Shown: positions 20,501-29,007 of the stretch, piece after piece
Numbering within the stretch: the first letter of the stretch is position 1
Layout: every line of letters starts with the position of its first letter
Origin: Pararhodobacter marinus
GTDB lineage: Bacteria; Pseudomonadota; Alphaproteobacteria; Rhodobacterales; Rhodobacteraceae
Length of the DNA: 64,000 nt
Assembly (NCBI RefSeq): GCF_003122215.1
Contig: NZ_QEYD01000007.1
Location: 209,026-273,025 of the forward strand
Direction of reading: 5' to 3'
Position numbers and translations under genes: made by a program
Notes under the pieces: generated by a model
Database searches by the model: none
What the model saw: only the letters and a program-made list of their open reading frames with translations
What the model was told of the DNA's origin: nothing

Positions 20501-20989
20501 CAGCGCCAGTTGTTCGATGGAAACGGGCCCCGAGATGATGACATTCGTCACCCGGTCGCGCCAGGTCGAGCGCAGAATGCGCGCATCCTCGGCCTCTTCG
20601 GGCAGGGTCGAGACGCTGTCGATCGCATCCTCGACATCCGCGGTCGCGCGCTCGATATCCCAACCGGGTTCGAATTCCAGCGAAAAGGACGCCCGCCCCT
20701 CGGTCGCGCGCGTCTCGGTGGACATCACCCCCTCGACCGCCATCAGCGCGGGCTCGACCACCTGCACGATGGCGGCGTCCACATCGCCCGACCCGGCGCC
20801 CGGCCAGGCGATGCTGACCGAAACCGAATCCACGACGACATCGGGGAAGAACTGCGCATGCATCCGCGGCAGCGACAACAGCCCCGCGGCCAGCATCAGG
20901 ACCAGAACCAGATTGGCCGCGGTGCGGTGGCGCGTGAAATAGCGGAACAGGCCAAATGCGCCCGAGATGATCGACTTGTCACGCGCCAT
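17564..20989 (-). CDS. RND-type efflux transporter permease
   Basis: A 1141-residue inner-membrane RND pump subunit. It has an N-terminal helix, two large periplasmic loops and 12 expected membrane helices. The motif ITLGIVVDDAIVVGEHADW holds the two conserved aspartates of the fourth helix that carry the proton relay, and GIIINDSIVLVTTVDDYAKDRG lies in the second half. The protein is about 100 residues longer than typical AcrB because of a C-terminal tail (about residues 1030-1141) with extra hydrophobic stretches. It is encoded 27 bases after the adaptor gene. The substrates are unknown; an outer-membrane channel gene is not in this window. Confidence 0.9.
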   Translation of the reverse strand: MARDKSIISGAFGLFRYFTRHRTAANLVLVLMLAAGLLSLPRMHAQFFPDVVVDSVSVSIAWPGAGSGDVDAAIVQVVEPALMAVEGVMSTETRATEGRASFSLEFEPGWDIERATADVEDAIDSVSTLPEEAEDARILRSTWRDRVTNVIISGPVSIEQLALFTDEFVARLFAAGITRASIQGIASPEISVEVPSMRLVQYDVTMAEIAAAIDASVSVDPSGELSGGAQRVRTGQERRNADEIRAIVLRSAPDGSTLTVGDVADVREEAVDRDLAYYSDAGQALTVRVDRSENGDAIGIQETVQTVADEMTLSLPEGTTIMLANARADMISGRLNILVSNGLQGLGLVVVLLFLFLNARTALWVAAGIPVSMLAAVAFMYATGMSLNMISLFALIITLGIVVDDAIVVGEHADWRFRVLKESPFEAAENAATRMGLPVIAASLTTVIAFGGLTAVGGRFGDMIADIPWTVIAVLIASVIECFLILPNHMAHALAGAAKEHWYDWPSRMVNRGFDWFRDRVFLRFMHLVIRARYVVLAGLVVLLAWGATAFLGGTVTWRFFSSPEQGTLRANFVMTSDATREDTMAVVRELQRAASALSERLEAEHGAWPVASILAEVGANSGRGLAASENRTPDQLGSLTIDLIDADNRPYSSFEFTAMLQDEVREHPLLEELSFRSYGMGPGGDSLSVDLIGGDAETLKAAAEALKALLEAYPIVTGLEDTLAYDKEELVLELTPQGQALGFSTDILARELRQRLSGIEAAVFPDGVRSAEIWVRLPESERAADFLESTLLRSEQGRYLPLGDIVRVRTQQGFSAINRENGLQLVTVSGTLDEEDAAAASALLAQLETEILPQLASDFGVTFRLSGLSEQEDQFLSDAALGAMICLIAIYLVLAWVFSSWLRPLIVMSVIPFGMIGVIYGHAAWNIPLTMFSVVGIIGMAGIIINDSIVLVTTVDDYAKDRGLLPSIADAAADRLRPVFLTTATTVMGLGPLLFERSNDAQFLRPTVVTLAYGLGFGMFLVLLIVPSLLAAGHDMSRAVRSLKRALRMPRAQVGAGLRALPWLAAGLVAVAFALTMGWTLVTQQAGPLTALVLPGAGGMAPAFGVFLTAVGGGVLALWGLGGLLTLLPGRRRALPPAAE

Positions 20990-21016
20990 GGATCACGCTC
21001 CCTGCCCCGCGCCCAT

Positions 21017-22489
21017 TCATCCGCCCTGCCGCCCGCCGCCTTCCAGACGCTCTATCAGCCGGGCGGGAACGGCCTCCTGCTCCAGCTGGGCCAGGATGCG
21101 CGTGCGCACCGGCTCGGGGAGTCCGCGATTGGTCTCGACCCGCGCGATCAGCGCCGCGCGCCGCTCGGCATCCAGCGTCACCAGTTCGGGCGCCGCCGGA
21201 ATCTCGGCCTGCGCGGCATCGGCGCTGCGCTGCGGGTTGATGCGGATCCCAGCGCCCAAAAGCGGGTTGCGCGCCGCGACGATCTCGCGCCCGGCCAGAT
21301 CCCCGGCCCGGATCAGCACGTCATCGCCCTGCCGCCGCACCACCGCGACCTGCGCCGCTTCCAGCCGGTCCTCGGCGCCCAGCACCAGCACCTCGCCCTC
21401 GGCGTCGACAGCGGCGGCGGGAACCAGCGCCACGTCCACCATTTCCGGCTCGGTGATCCGCACGACGACGAAATCGCCGGGCCGGAAGCCGCGCGGCTGC
21501 AGGATCGAGGCGAAGATCACCCGCCCCGACTGCCCGTCGCCGACCGAGGGCGCCACGCGGCTCAGCCGCCCGGTCGAGGTGATCTCGACCCCGCCCAGCT
21601 CAAGCGAGATCTCGGCCTCGGCATCGACCAGATCGCCCGCGTCGTCCAGAAGCCGCAGATATTGCGCGGTCGACAGCCGGAACGACACTTCCAGCCGGTC
21701 CGGGTCGATGATCGAGGCCAGCTGCTCGTTCGACGCGACCTGCCCGCCCGCCACTGCCACCGTCCCGCTCAGGACGCCGGCGAAGCTTGCGGTAATCTCG
21801 GTCTCGGCCAGCGCGCGCTCGGCTTCCGACAGGTTGATCCGCTGGCGCTCCAGCGCCGAGCGCGCCGTGGCGACCCGTGCCAGCGCCGTCGCTTCCGCCT
21901 GCCGCCGCGAGATCAGCGCCGCGCGGGCCCCGGCAAAAGCCAGCTCCGCCTCCTCGACCGCCGAGGCCGAACCGATGCCGCGCTCCTGGATCGTTTCCTG
22001 CCGCTCAAACGCCCGGCGCCGCAGATCCACCTGCGCTTCGGCTTCGGCCCGGTCCAGCCCGACCAGCTCCAGCGCCAGCTCGGCATCGCGCAACTCGTCC
22101 TCCGCCTGCGCCAGATCCGCGCGCACCAGTTGCAGCGTCGCCTGCGCATCGGCCGGATCGAGCCGGACCAGAACCTGCCCCTCGCTGACCTCGGCCCCTT
22201 CTTCGAACCCCTCGGCGAGTTCCAGGATCCGCCCCGCCGACGGCGCGCGCAGTTCCAGCGTCCGACGCGAGACGACCTCGCCGAAAGCCGACAGAACCGG
22301 CGCCACCACGCCCGGCTCCAGCGTCAGCACGCGCGCGGTGAAAACCCTCTCGCGGGGCGCGCGCGTGCGGTCTTCCTGCGCGGCCCGTTCGGCCAGCGTG
22401 TCGCGCACCATGCCACCCGCCAGGCCCAGAAGGCCCAGCGCGACGGCACCGAGGAACACGGCAATCAGGCTTCGGGTCAGAAATCGCAT
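21017..22489 (-). CDS. RND efflux periplasmic adaptor (membrane fusion protein)
   Basis: A 490-residue HlyD/AcrA-family protein. The N-terminal membrane anchor is residues 6-27 (LIAVFLGAVALGLLGLAGG). The lipoyl half-motifs surround a long coiled coil (about residues 110-210, rich in Ala, Glu and Arg), followed by beta-barrel and membrane-proximal domains. It should connect the permease encoded directly downstream to an outer-membrane channel. The C-terminal ~60 residues are a proline- and arginine-containing tail that ends GGGRQGG, longer than usual. It follows moaB on the same strand after about 80 bases. Confidence 0.87.
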   Translation of the reverse strand: MRFLTRSLIAVFLGAVALGLLGLAGGMVRDTLAERAAQEDRTRAPRERVFTARVLTLEPGVVAPVLSAFGEVVSRRTLELRAPSAGRILELAEGFEEGAEVSEGQVLVRLDPADAQATLQLVRADLAQAEDELRDAELALELVGLDRAEAEAQVDLRRRAFERQETIQERGIGSASAVEEAELAFAGARAALISRRQAEATALARVATARSALERQRINLSEAERALAETEITASFAGVLSGTVAVAGGQVASNEQLASIIDPDRLEVSFRLSTAQYLRLLDDAGDLVDAEAEISLELGGVEITSTGRLSRVAPSVGDGQSGRVIFASILQPRGFRPGDFVVVRITEPEMVDVALVPAAAVDAEGEVLVLGAEDRLEAAQVAVVRRQGDDVLIRAGDLAGREIVAARNPLLGAGIRINPQRSADAAQAEIPAAPELVTLDAERRAALIARVETNRGLPEPVRTRILAQLEQEAVPARLIERLEGGGRQGG

Positions 22490-22568
22490 TGCGGGACTTT
22501 CGTGATACTTAACCTACGAAGAATGCCGCCCGCTGGATCACCGGGCAAGCCTGTCACGTCCCGGCGCG

Positions 22569-23111
22569 TCACTTCCGTCGCAGATGTTCGTCAAGCCGGG
22601 GCATGATTTCGACGAAATTGCAGGGCCGGTGACGGAAATCGAGCTGCCAGTGCAGGATTTCGTCCCACGCATCCTTGCACGCACCGGGCGATCCGGGCAG
22701 CGCGAACAGGTACGTCCCGCCCGCGACGCCGCCGGTGGCCCGGCTCTGGACCGCCGAGGTACCGATCTTCTGCATCGACACCATGGTGAAAACCGTGGCG
22801 AAGGCTTCGATCTCTTTCTCGTAGACATCGCGATGCGCCTCGACCGTCACGTCGCGGCCGGTCAGGCCCGTGCCGCCGGTGGACAGGATGACATCGACGC
22901 CCTCGTCATCGATCCACTGCCGCAATTGCTGGGCGATCAAGGCGCGCTCGTCGGGTAGGATCATCCGCCCGGCAAGTTGATGCCCGTCCGCCGTCAGCCT
23001 CTCGACAAGCACATCCCCCGAACGGTCGTCTTCCAGCCTGCGGGTATCCGACACGGTCAGCACGGCGATCCGCACCGGGATGAAGGATTTGCTTTCGTCG
23101 ATACGGCCCAT
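22569..23111 (-). CDS. moaB: molybdenum cofactor biosynthesis protein B
   Basis: A 180-residue MoaB/MogA-fold protein of molybdenum cofactor synthesis, which binds molybdopterin and adenylates it (MogA) or has a less defined role (MoaB). Motifs: VLTVSDTR, LSTGGTGLTGRD, and ALPGSPGACKDAW. The length and start match bacterial MoaB. I place the start at MGRIDES, with GAGG just upstream. An ATG four codons earlier overlaps the lysE stop as ATGA and is equally possible. Confidence 0.88.
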   Translation of the reverse strand: MGRIDESKSFIPVRIAVLTVSDTRRLEDDRSGDVLVERLTADGHQLAGRMILPDERALIAQQLRQWIDDEGVDVILSTGGTGLTGRDVTVEAHRDVYEKEIEAFATVFTMVSMQKIGTSAVQSRATGGVAGGTYLFALPGSPGACKDAWDEILHWQLDFRHRPCNFVEIMPRLDEHLRRK

Positions 23112-23119
23112 GCTCTGCC

Positions 23120-23728
23120 TCATTTCAGGAATGCAAGCCGGGCCGCCAGCCCGGCAAAGATCACGGCCGAGAGACGGCCCAGCACCGTGGCAAAGCGCGC
23201 CGAGCGCATCAGCCGTCCGGCCAGCCCCCCGGCCGCAAGCCCCACCGCGCCGTTCACCAGCAATCCGCCCAGACTGAGAATGCCGCCGAACAGCAGGAAT
23301 TGCGGCAGGATCGGCCCGGCAGGGTCAAGGAATTGCGGGATGAACGCCAGCACGAACAGGATGACCTTGGGATTGGTCAGGTTGACCATCAGTCCTTCGC
23401 GAAATGCCCGCCGGGGCGAGACCGGCGGCATATCGGGCAGGCCCGACGCGCGCAGGGATTTCCACGCGAGCCAAAGAAGATAGGCCACGCCCAGCCAGCG
23501 GATCGCGTCGAACAGCGCCGGATGCGCCGCGACCAGCGCGCCCAGCCCCAGCCCCGCCACCCCGACATGCACCATGCCGCCCAGTGCGATACCCAGATTG
23601 GCCGCCATCGCCGCCCGTGGCCCGCCGCGCAGCCCCTGTCCCAGACAGAACATCATGTCCGCGCCGGGCGTCAGGTTCAGCGCCAGCGCGGCCGGGACAA
23701 AGGTCAGAAGGGTCCACGGGTCGATCAT
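23120..23728 (-). CDS. LysE/RhtB family amino-acid exporter
   Basis: A 202-residue membrane protein with five to six helices. The N-terminal ALALNLTPGADMMFCLGQGLRGG and the middle segment NLTNPKVILFVLAFIPQF are the conserved LysE motifs. Members export amino acids such as lysine, threonine or homoserine, but the substrate is not visible. Its start overlaps the uracil-DNA glycosylase stop as ATGA and its stop overlaps the possible moaB start, so three unrelated functions share one tightly packed transcript. Confidence 0.87.
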   Translation of the reverse strand: MIDPWTLLTFVPAALALNLTPGADMMFCLGQGLRGGPRAAMAANLGIALGGMVHVGVAGLGLGALVAAHPALFDAIRWLGVAYLLWLAWKSLRASGLPDMPPVSPRRAFREGLMVNLTNPKVILFVLAFIPQFLDPAGPILPQFLLFGGILSLGGLLVNGAVGLAAGGLAGRLMRSARFATVLGRLSAVIFAGLAARLAFLK

Positions 23729-24558
23729 GGCAGGCTGCGCAGACGCGCCTGCAATTCCAGAAGATCGGCCCAGGCCTCGCGCTTGGCGTCGGGCGAGCGC
23801 AGCAGATAGGCCGGATGCAGCATCGGGATCGCCGGACGCCCCGCGACCTCGGCCCATTTGCCGCGCAGTTTCAGGATCCCGCGCCGGCCCAGGAGCGCGT
23901 CGCAGGCGACGTTGCCCACCACGACCAGAATCTCGGGATCGGCCAGTTCGATATGGCGCAGCAGGAAGGGCCGCAGCATCGCCAGCTCGTCCTTCGTGGG
24001 CTCGCGATTGGCGGGCGGACGCCATGGGACGGTGTTGGTGATGTACAAGGCCTGCCCCGGATCAGGACTTTCGCGCGACAGGCGGATCGCGCCGAACATC
24101 ACGTCCAGAAGCTGGCCCGCGCGGCCCACGAAGGGACGCCCTGTGCGGTCCTCGTCGGCGCCCGGCCCCTCGCCCACGATCATCACACGCGCCTGCGGAT
24201 TGCCATCGGCGAAGACGCAATTGCGCGCGCCGCGCTTCAGGCCGCAATGCGGGAAGACCGACAACGCCTCGTGCAGCGACGGCAAGTCCTGCGCCGCGCG
24301 CGCCGCGCGTTCGGCGGCGTCGATGGCGACGGCGGCCTCGTCCGGCGGGGGTGCGGCGGGCGCAGCCGCAGCGGCGCCGGACGGGGCCTCGTGCCGGGGT
24401 TCTGGCGAAGCCTCGCGCGCCGCCTCACGCTCGGCCCGGGCTTCGGCGACCGAAGCGAATCGGTCCACCGGATCGGCGCCCAGCGCCTCCGTCACGCCCA
24501 GTTCCACCTGCCATTCCAGCAAGGCCCGGGCCAAGTGCCAATCCATCGCCGCGTTCAT
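23725..24558 (-). CDS. uracil-DNA glycosylase, family 4
   Basis: A 277-residue iron-sulfur uracil-DNA glycosylase that removes uracil from DNA. The catalytic motif GEGPGADED, FVGRAGQLLD and the second active-site motif HPAYLLRSP are present. Cysteines in FPHCGLKRGARNCVF and in the later VACDALLG region fit the 4Fe-4S cluster of family 4 enzymes. Residues about 30-75 form an Ala-, Pro- and Glu-rich linker between a short N-terminal segment and the catalytic domain, common in alphaproteobacterial members. Confidence 0.9.
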   Translation of the reverse strand: MNAAMDWHLARALLEWQVELGVTEALGADPVDRFASVAEARAEREAAREASPEPRHEAPSGAAAAAPAAPPPDEAAVAIDAAERAARAAQDLPSLHEALSVFPHCGLKRGARNCVFADGNPQARVMIVGEGPGADEDRTGRPFVGRAGQLLDVMFGAIRLSRESPDPGQALYITNTVPWRPPANREPTKDELAMLRPFLLRHIELADPEILVVVGNVACDALLGRRGILKLRGKWAEVAGRPAIPMLHPAYLLRSPDAKREAWADLLELQARLRSLP

Positions 24559-24638
24559 GCGCGCGACCCTAGCCTATCGCGCGCGCCGCGCCAATGCGGC
24601 GCACCGCGCCGCGCATGGCAAAACAGGCGCCAAGAAGA

Positions 24639-24664
24639 AGGGGCCGCCCCGAAGGACGGCCCCT
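24639..24664 (-). terminator. Rho-independent terminator of rpmI-rplT
   Basis: An 11-base-pair hairpin with a short loop (AGGGGCCG arm, one G-U pair on the minus strand), followed on the minus strand by TCTTCTT. It lies 30 bases after the rplT stop, which fits a terminator for the ribosomal protein transcript. Confidence 0.7.
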
Positions 24665-24693
24665 GCCGGATTTCCAAACGTCCGAAGGATCGC

Positions 24694-25062
24694 TTACGCC
24701 TTGGCGGCGGCGTCCTGCGCGCTGCTCACGATCTGGGCAAACGCCTCGGGCTCGTGAACGGCCAGATCGGCCAGAACCTTGCGGTCGACTTCGATCCCCG
24801 CCACGTCCAGCATGTGGATGAAGCGCGAATAGGTCAGCGACGGATCGATCGCGCGGACCGCAGCGTTGATCCGCTGGATCCACAGCGCGCGGAAGCTGCG
24901 CTTGCGGGCCTTGCGGTCACGGGTGGCGTATTGGTTCGCCTTGTCGACCGCCTGCGTGGCGGTACGGAAGTTGCGCGAACGGGCGCTGTAGTAACCGGAC
25001 GCCTGCTTGATAACCTTGCGGTGACGGGCGTGGGTGACCTTGCCGGATTTGACGCGTGCCAT
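24694..25062 (-). CDS. rplT: 50S ribosomal protein L20
   Basis: A 122-residue ribosomal protein. It starts MARVKSGK and contains the L20 signature [16 protein letters not shown] and [10 protein letters not shown]. The length is normal. It is encoded 18 bases after rpmI in the usual rpmI-rplT order. In many bacteria infC precedes rpmI, but it does not here, so the three-gene operon is split. Confidence 0.96.
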   Translation of the reverse strand: MARVKSGKVTHARHRKVIKQASGYYSARSRNFRTATQAVDKANQYATRDRKARKRSFRALWIQRINAAVRAIDPSLTYSRFIHMLDVAGIEVDRKVLADLAVHEPEAFAQIVSSAQDAAAKA

Positions 25063-25079
25063 GTGTGTCTCTCCTCAGC

Positions 25080-25280
25080 TCAGCGGTCGTAAGGCATGTA
25101 GGACTTGACGATCTTCGCGTCCTGATCGCTCAGCACCGTGGTGCCGCGCGCGTCGCGAATGAACTTCTTGGTCCGCTTGATCATGCCATGGCGCTTGCCG
25201 GCCTGAGCCGATTTCACGTGGCCATTGGCCGTGACCTTGAAGCGCTTCTTGGCGCTCGCCTTGGTCTTCATCTTGGGCAT
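25080..25280 (-). CDS. rpmI: 50S ribosomal protein L35
   Basis: A 66-residue basic ribosomal protein. [17 protein letters not shown] at the N-terminus and the C-terminal Y-MPYDR are the L35 signature for alphaproteobacteria. The start has GGAGA upstream (GACAGGAGACGGAA). The frame stays open 17 codons further upstream with no conserved residues. Together with rplT it forms a two-gene operon. Confidence 0.95.
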   Translation of the reverse strand: MPKMKTKASAKKRFKVTANGHVKSAQAGKRHGMIKRTKKFIRDARGTTVLSDQDAKIVKSYMPYDR

Positions 25281-25511
25281 TTCCGTCTCCTGTCTTGGCG
25301 AGAGGTCAGAACGCGCGACTCGGCATGCCACTTGGGCCGGTCACGCGGGTGATGAGCGCGCCCTCTACCGCGCGCCCGCAGGCTTTGCAAGGGCCATCGG
25401 CCCGCGATCGCGGCTGTCGCGCAGAAAACGCCCCGACGCAAGGTCACGCCACCGGCAGCTTTGCATCGGCGCGCCACCGGAGTAGCCCTGTTGCAACAAC
25501 AGAGGTGCCCC

Positions 25512-25973
25512 ATGACCGAGACAAACACCCCCGAACCGATCTGGAAAACCCCCTTCTCCATCGACCGCGCCAACCAGCTCAGCAAGGGATGCGCGAACGA
25601 ACGGCTGGGGATCGAGCTGATCGAGGCCGGCCCCGATTACGTCGTGGGCCGGATGCCGGTCGACGAGCGCACCAAGCAGCCCGCCGGCATCCTGCATGGC
25701 GGCGCCTCGGTGCTGCTGGCCGAAACGCTGGCGTCCTTTGCCGGGGCGTTCTGCGTCGATCCGGAAACGCAATCCGTCGTCGGGCAGGAAATCAACGCCA
25801 ACCACCTGCGCTCGGCCACGTCGGGCCATGTCACCGGCACCGCGCGGCCCCTGCATCTGGGACGCCGCTCGCATGTCTGGGAAATCCACATCACCAATGA
25901 CGACGGCAAGCTTGTCTGCGTGTCGCGCATGACGCTGGCGGTGGTCGACCGGCCCTCTTCCGGCCGGTACTGA
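25512..25973 (+). CDS. hotdog-fold thioesterase (YdiI/MenI-like)
   Basis: A 153-residue hotdog thioesterase. The active-site sequence GILHGGASVLLAETLAS, with Glu on the central helix, is that of the YdiI/MenI/EntH group, which hydrolyses aryl- and hydroxyacyl-CoA thioesters. PIWKTPFS near the N-terminus also fits. AGAGG lies 8 bases before the chosen ATG. Menaquinone synthesis is not implied, since no men genes are nearby and Rhodobacterales usually make ubiquinone. Confidence 0.82.
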   Translation: MTETNTPEPIWKTPFSIDRANQLSKGCANERLGIELIEAGPDYVVGRMPVDERTKQPAGILHGGASVLLAETLASFAGAFCVDPETQSVVGQEINANHLRSATSGHVTGTARPLHLGRRSHVWEIHITNDDGKLVCVSRMTLAVVDRPSSGRY

Positions 25974-26016
25974 CCCGGCCCCGCCTGCCCTGGTTGGCCC
26001 CGTCTGGCCGCGCGCC

Positions 26017-26256
26017 TCAGCGCGGCCAGTACCGCGCCGCGGTCTCGATCAGCAGGTCGGGGATCGTGCGCCAGTCATAGCCGCCGCCGGGATGGGTGAG
26101 TTGCGCCCAGACCACCACCAGCCCCCCCAGAACCACCAGAATCAGCGCAGCCCAGGGAAAGCGCCGGTCGGCCCAGGCCGAGACCAGCGCCACGAAGGCG
26201 AGCGGGAAAAAGACCAGCCCCACGAGAAAGAGGAGGTCGCGGTCGAGCATATCCAT
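26017..26256 (-). CDS. small membrane protein, function unknown
   Basis: A 79-residue protein with two hydrophobic helices, at about residues 8-28 (FLVGLVFFPLAFVALVSAW) and 35-52 (ALILVVLGGLVVVWAQL), followed by a short tail with HPGGGYDWRTIPDLLIE. The tail sequence recurs in small Rhodobacterales membrane proteins as far as I recall, but no domain name applies. It sits between the thioesterase (convergent) and pyk (same strand, upstream of it only in map order). Confidence 0.65.
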   Translation of the reverse strand: MDMLDRDLLFLVGLVFFPLAFVALVSAWADRRFPWAALILVVLGGLVVVWAQLTHPGGGYDWRTIPDLLIETAARYWPR

Positions 26257-26287
26257 GGATCGGCGGCCTTTATTGTCTGGCGCGCAG

Positions 26288-27733
26288 TCAATCGCCCTCG
26301 GCGCGGTAAATCAAGCGCTCGTCGCAGGGGGCGACGCGCAGGATGTTGGTCGTACCCTGCTGGTTGAACGGCACGCCCGCCGTGACCACGATCTGATCGG
26401 CCTGCGTCCCGAAACCCAATTCGCGCACCGCCCGCGCGGCGCTGACCACGGCGGATTTGAACCGCTCGATCGGGCCGGTCGCCACGCAGGTGACACCCCA
26501 GACAAGGCAGAGCCGCCGCAGCGTATGGACCGAGGTGCTCAGCGCAAGGATCGGCACATGCGGCCGCTCGCGCGCGACTTTCAGCGCGGTGGTGCCGGAT
26601 TCGGTGAAACAGCAGATCGCCTTGATATCCGTCGATTCCGCGATTTCGCGCGCCGCCGAGACGATGCCATCGGCGATCGAGGTCCGCTCGTAGACCCGGA
26701 AGGCGGCGATCACCTGCCGGTAGGTCGCGTCCTTTTCCACCGACAGGGCGGTGTTGTGCATCGTGCGCACGGCCTCGACCGGGTAATTCCCCGCCGCCGA
26801 TTCCGCCGACAGCATCACCGCGTCGGCGCCCTCATAGATCGCGGTGGCGACGTCCGATACCTCGGCCCGTGTGGGCATCGGGCTTTCGATCATCGATTCC
26901 ATCATCTGCGTGGCCACGATCACCGGCTTGGCCAGCGCGCGCGAGCGCCGCACCAGCCGCTTCTGGATCGGCGGCACGGCATGGACCGGCAGCTCGACCC
27001 CCAGATCCCCGCGCGCGACCATGATCCCGTCGGACACCGCGGCGATCTCGTCGAAGCAATTCACCGCCGCCGGTTTCTCGATCTTGGCCAGGATCGCGGC
27101 CCGGCCCCGCGCCAGTTCACGGGCCTCTTCCACGTCCTCGGGGCGCTGCACGAAGCTCAGCGCCAGCCAGTCGACCCCCAGGTCGCAGACGAATTCCAGG
27201 TCGGCCTTGTCCTTGTCCGACAGCGCGCGCAGCGGCAACACCACGTCGGGAACGTTGACGCCCTTGCGGTTCGAGATGACGCCCGCCACCACGACGGTGC
27301 ACTCGGCGTAATCCGCGCCGCAATCCTCGACCTTCAGCCGGATCTTGCCGTCGTTGACAAGCAGGCTGGCGCCCGGTTTCAGTGCCGCGAAAATCTCGGG
27401 ATGGGGCAGCGTGACGCGCTTGTGGTCGCCCTCGGCCTCGTCCAGGTCGAAGCGGAAACGCTCGCCCTCTTCCAGCTCGACCGCGCCCGCCGCGAACGTG
27501 CCCACCCGCAGCTTCGGCCCCTGCAGATCGGCCAGAAGCGCGATCGGGCGACCGGTCTCCTTTTCGATCTGGCGCACGATGGCATGGCGCGCCGCGATCT
27601 CGGAATGCGAGCCGTGGCTCATGTTCAGGCGGAACACGTCGGCGCCGGCATCGAACAGCGCGCGGATGGTCGCCATGTCCGACGATGCCGGGCCCAGCGT
27701 GGCCACGATCTTGACGTTGCGGTTGCGGCGCAT
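26288..27733 (-). CDS. pyk: pyruvate kinase
   Basis: A 481-residue enzyme that converts phosphoenolpyruvate and ADP to pyruvate and ATP. The N-terminal motif KIVATLGPAS, the substrate-binding FRLNMSHGSH, the catalytic lysine region ILAKIEKPAAV, the metal-binding MVARGDLGVELP and VATQMMESMI are all intact. A C-terminal allosteric domain is present in full. AGGAGG lies directly upstream of the chosen ATG; the frame is open another 33 codons without homology. It is divergent from the DUF1244 gene. Confidence 0.95.
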   Translation of the reverse strand: MRRNRNVKIVATLGPASSDMATIRALFDAGADVFRLNMSHGSHSEIAARHAIVRQIEKETGRPIALLADLQGPKLRVGTFAAGAVELEEGERFRFDLDEAEGDHKRVTLPHPEIFAALKPGASLLVNDGKIRLKVEDCGADYAECTVVVAGVISNRKGVNVPDVVLPLRALSDKDKADLEFVCDLGVDWLALSFVQRPEDVEEARELARGRAAILAKIEKPAAVNCFDEIAAVSDGIMVARGDLGVELPVHAVPPIQKRLVRRSRALAKPVIVATQMMESMIESPMPTRAEVSDVATAIYEGADAVMLSAESAAGNYPVEAVRTMHNTALSVEKDATYRQVIAAFRVYERTSIADGIVSAAREIAESTDIKAICCFTESGTTALKVARERPHVPILALSTSVHTLRRLCLVWGVTCVATGPIERFKSAVVSAARAVRELGFGTQADQIVVTAGVPFNQQGTTNILRVAPCDERLIYRAEGD

Positions 27734-27950
27734 GGCGCCTCCTTCCTGCTGTTCTTGGGCGTTGCTGTTTCCTATCGCGCAAATGTTACGATGCGGCAAC
27801 CGCCCAGACGGGGTTCGTGTGAACGCTAACACCAGTTTTCGTCAAATGTTAAGCGCCACCCGTCCCCCTGCCCCGCAGCGCGCGCCTTGACCCGTGCGGA
27901 GCAAAACGCCAGTTCTTGCGTCAGGCGAACAAGGATTGAGCGAGGCTGTC

Positions 27951-28280
27951 ATGGATGACGCAACCCGGACCCGGATCGAGGCCGCGACCTATCGGCGGCT
28001 GATCGAGCACCTGATGCACGACCGCCCCGACGCGCAGAATATCGACCTGATGAACCTTGCGGGTTTTTGCCGCAACTGCCTGAGCCGCTGGTACGGCGAG
28101 GCGGCCGCGAAAGAAGGTATCGACCTGTCGAAAGAGGAATCGCGCGAGATCGTCTACGGCATGCCCTATGACGACTGGCGCGCGAAGAACCAGCGCGAGG
28201 CGACGCCCGAACAGCTGAAAGCCTTCGACACCGCTTTCGAGCAGAATGTCGGCCCGAAAACGGACGCGACCAAGGACTGA
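27951..28280 (+). CDS. DUF1244 family protein
   Basis: A 109-residue protein that matches the DUF1244 family: YRRLIEHLMHDRPDAQNIDLMNLAGFCRNCLSRWY is its core, with a CxxC pair. A conserved region EIVYGMPYDDWRAKNQ follows. The function is unknown; the CxxC pair may bind metal. CGAGG lies upstream of the ATG. It is divergent from pyk; the region between them contains an imperfect inverted repeat CGCTAACA...TGTTAAGCG (about 27824-27853). Confidence 0.85.
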   Translation: MDDATRTRIEAATYRRLIEHLMHDRPDAQNIDLMNLAGFCRNCLSRWYGEAAAKEGIDLSKEESREIVYGMPYDDWRAKNQREATPEQLKAFDTAFEQNVGPKTDATKD

Positions 28281-28604
28281 GGTGCCCGGAAGTCCTGCGC
28301 GAATCACGACGCCCGGCGCCTGCGCCGGGCGTTCGCGTTTCGGCGGCGGATCCGCAGGACGGCGCGCCCGGCCATTTCCGCCGTCCCGACAATAAGTCAC
28401 GCGGCAAGCGACTGTTTTCGCATGAGAACGAAACAGGGGTGAATTACGGCGAAAACTTGACGAAGATGTGGCGAATAGCGTCAGGTCGCTGGAATACGAA
28501 GAAACGACCGACACGCCGGGTCTCCGGGTTCGGCGCGCCCGCGAGAAATCCGGTGCGGCCGACCGGCAATCCCCCGCATCGAGCAAGAGGCAAAACAGAC
28601 TCCG
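28281..28604. other. intergenic region before the RTX patch
   Basis: About 320 bases with no convincing gene. A hairpin at 28309-28332 with 11-base arms (ACGCCCGGCGC) is a likely terminator for the DUF1244 gene. The stretch 28390-28510 is clearly more AT-rich than its surroundings and contains ACTTGACG at 28455, a possible -35 element for the 94-residue protein downstream. The long open frame from 28439 lacks a ribosome binding site. Confidence 0.45.
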
Positions 28605-28889
28605 ATGACCACCCGCGCCCCGTACGCCACCGCCCCGACCGATCATGCCGAGCGCTCCGCCCGTCCGCGCGACGCCCGCGTGATCACCGATTTCGAGGCC
28701 GGCGACCGCCTGCACCTGGCCATCCCCTACCGGCGCGGCACCCCGCCGCCGCAGGTCTCGTTCCATGCCAATGATGCCGGGGACCTGCTGGTGATCGTCG
28801 ATGGCGCGGTTATGACGATCCTGTCGGGCGGGGCGATGATTGACCTCGAATCGGAGGTGATCGTGGACCTGGTGGCGACACGAAGCTGA
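28605..28889 (+). CDS. short protein resembling the RTX C-terminal module
   Basis: A 94-residue protein without signal peptide. VITDFEAGDRLHLAIPY matches the segment VITDFVPGEDRLDLTVSYP at the C-terminus of the RTX protein encoded at 30528, and the rest is predicted beta strands (DLLVIVDGAVMTILSG). This is the non-repeat C-terminal module seen in peptidase M10-type RTX proteins, here without any nonapeptide repeat. It could be a relic of a larger RTX gene or a stand-alone partner. The ribosome binding site (AAGAGG) is about 12 bases from the ATG, rather far. Confidence 0.6.
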   Translation: MTTRAPYATAPTDHAERSARPRDARVITDFEAGDRLHLAIPYRRGTPPPQVSFHANDAGDLLVIVDGAVMTILSGGAMIDLESEVIVDLVATRS

Positions 28890-29007
28890 AAGCGGGGCGC
28901 GAATTTTGAAACAATTCGGCCCAAGAAGATTCATTGTTTCCGTTCTGACGCTCAGAAACGGCAGCTTGACGAGTTGCGGCGTCAACGGACCTTGATCTCC
29001 AAGGGCA

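Noticed and set aside
18449..22606. A 1385-codon open frame antisense to the RND pump genes
   Set aside because: Same high-GC shadow effect; no ribosome binding site or domain, and it spans two well-supported genes.
28439..28774. A 111-codon frame before the 94-residue protein
   Set aside because: No ribosome binding site, overlaps the better-supported gene, and has a background-like Arg/Pro-rich composition.
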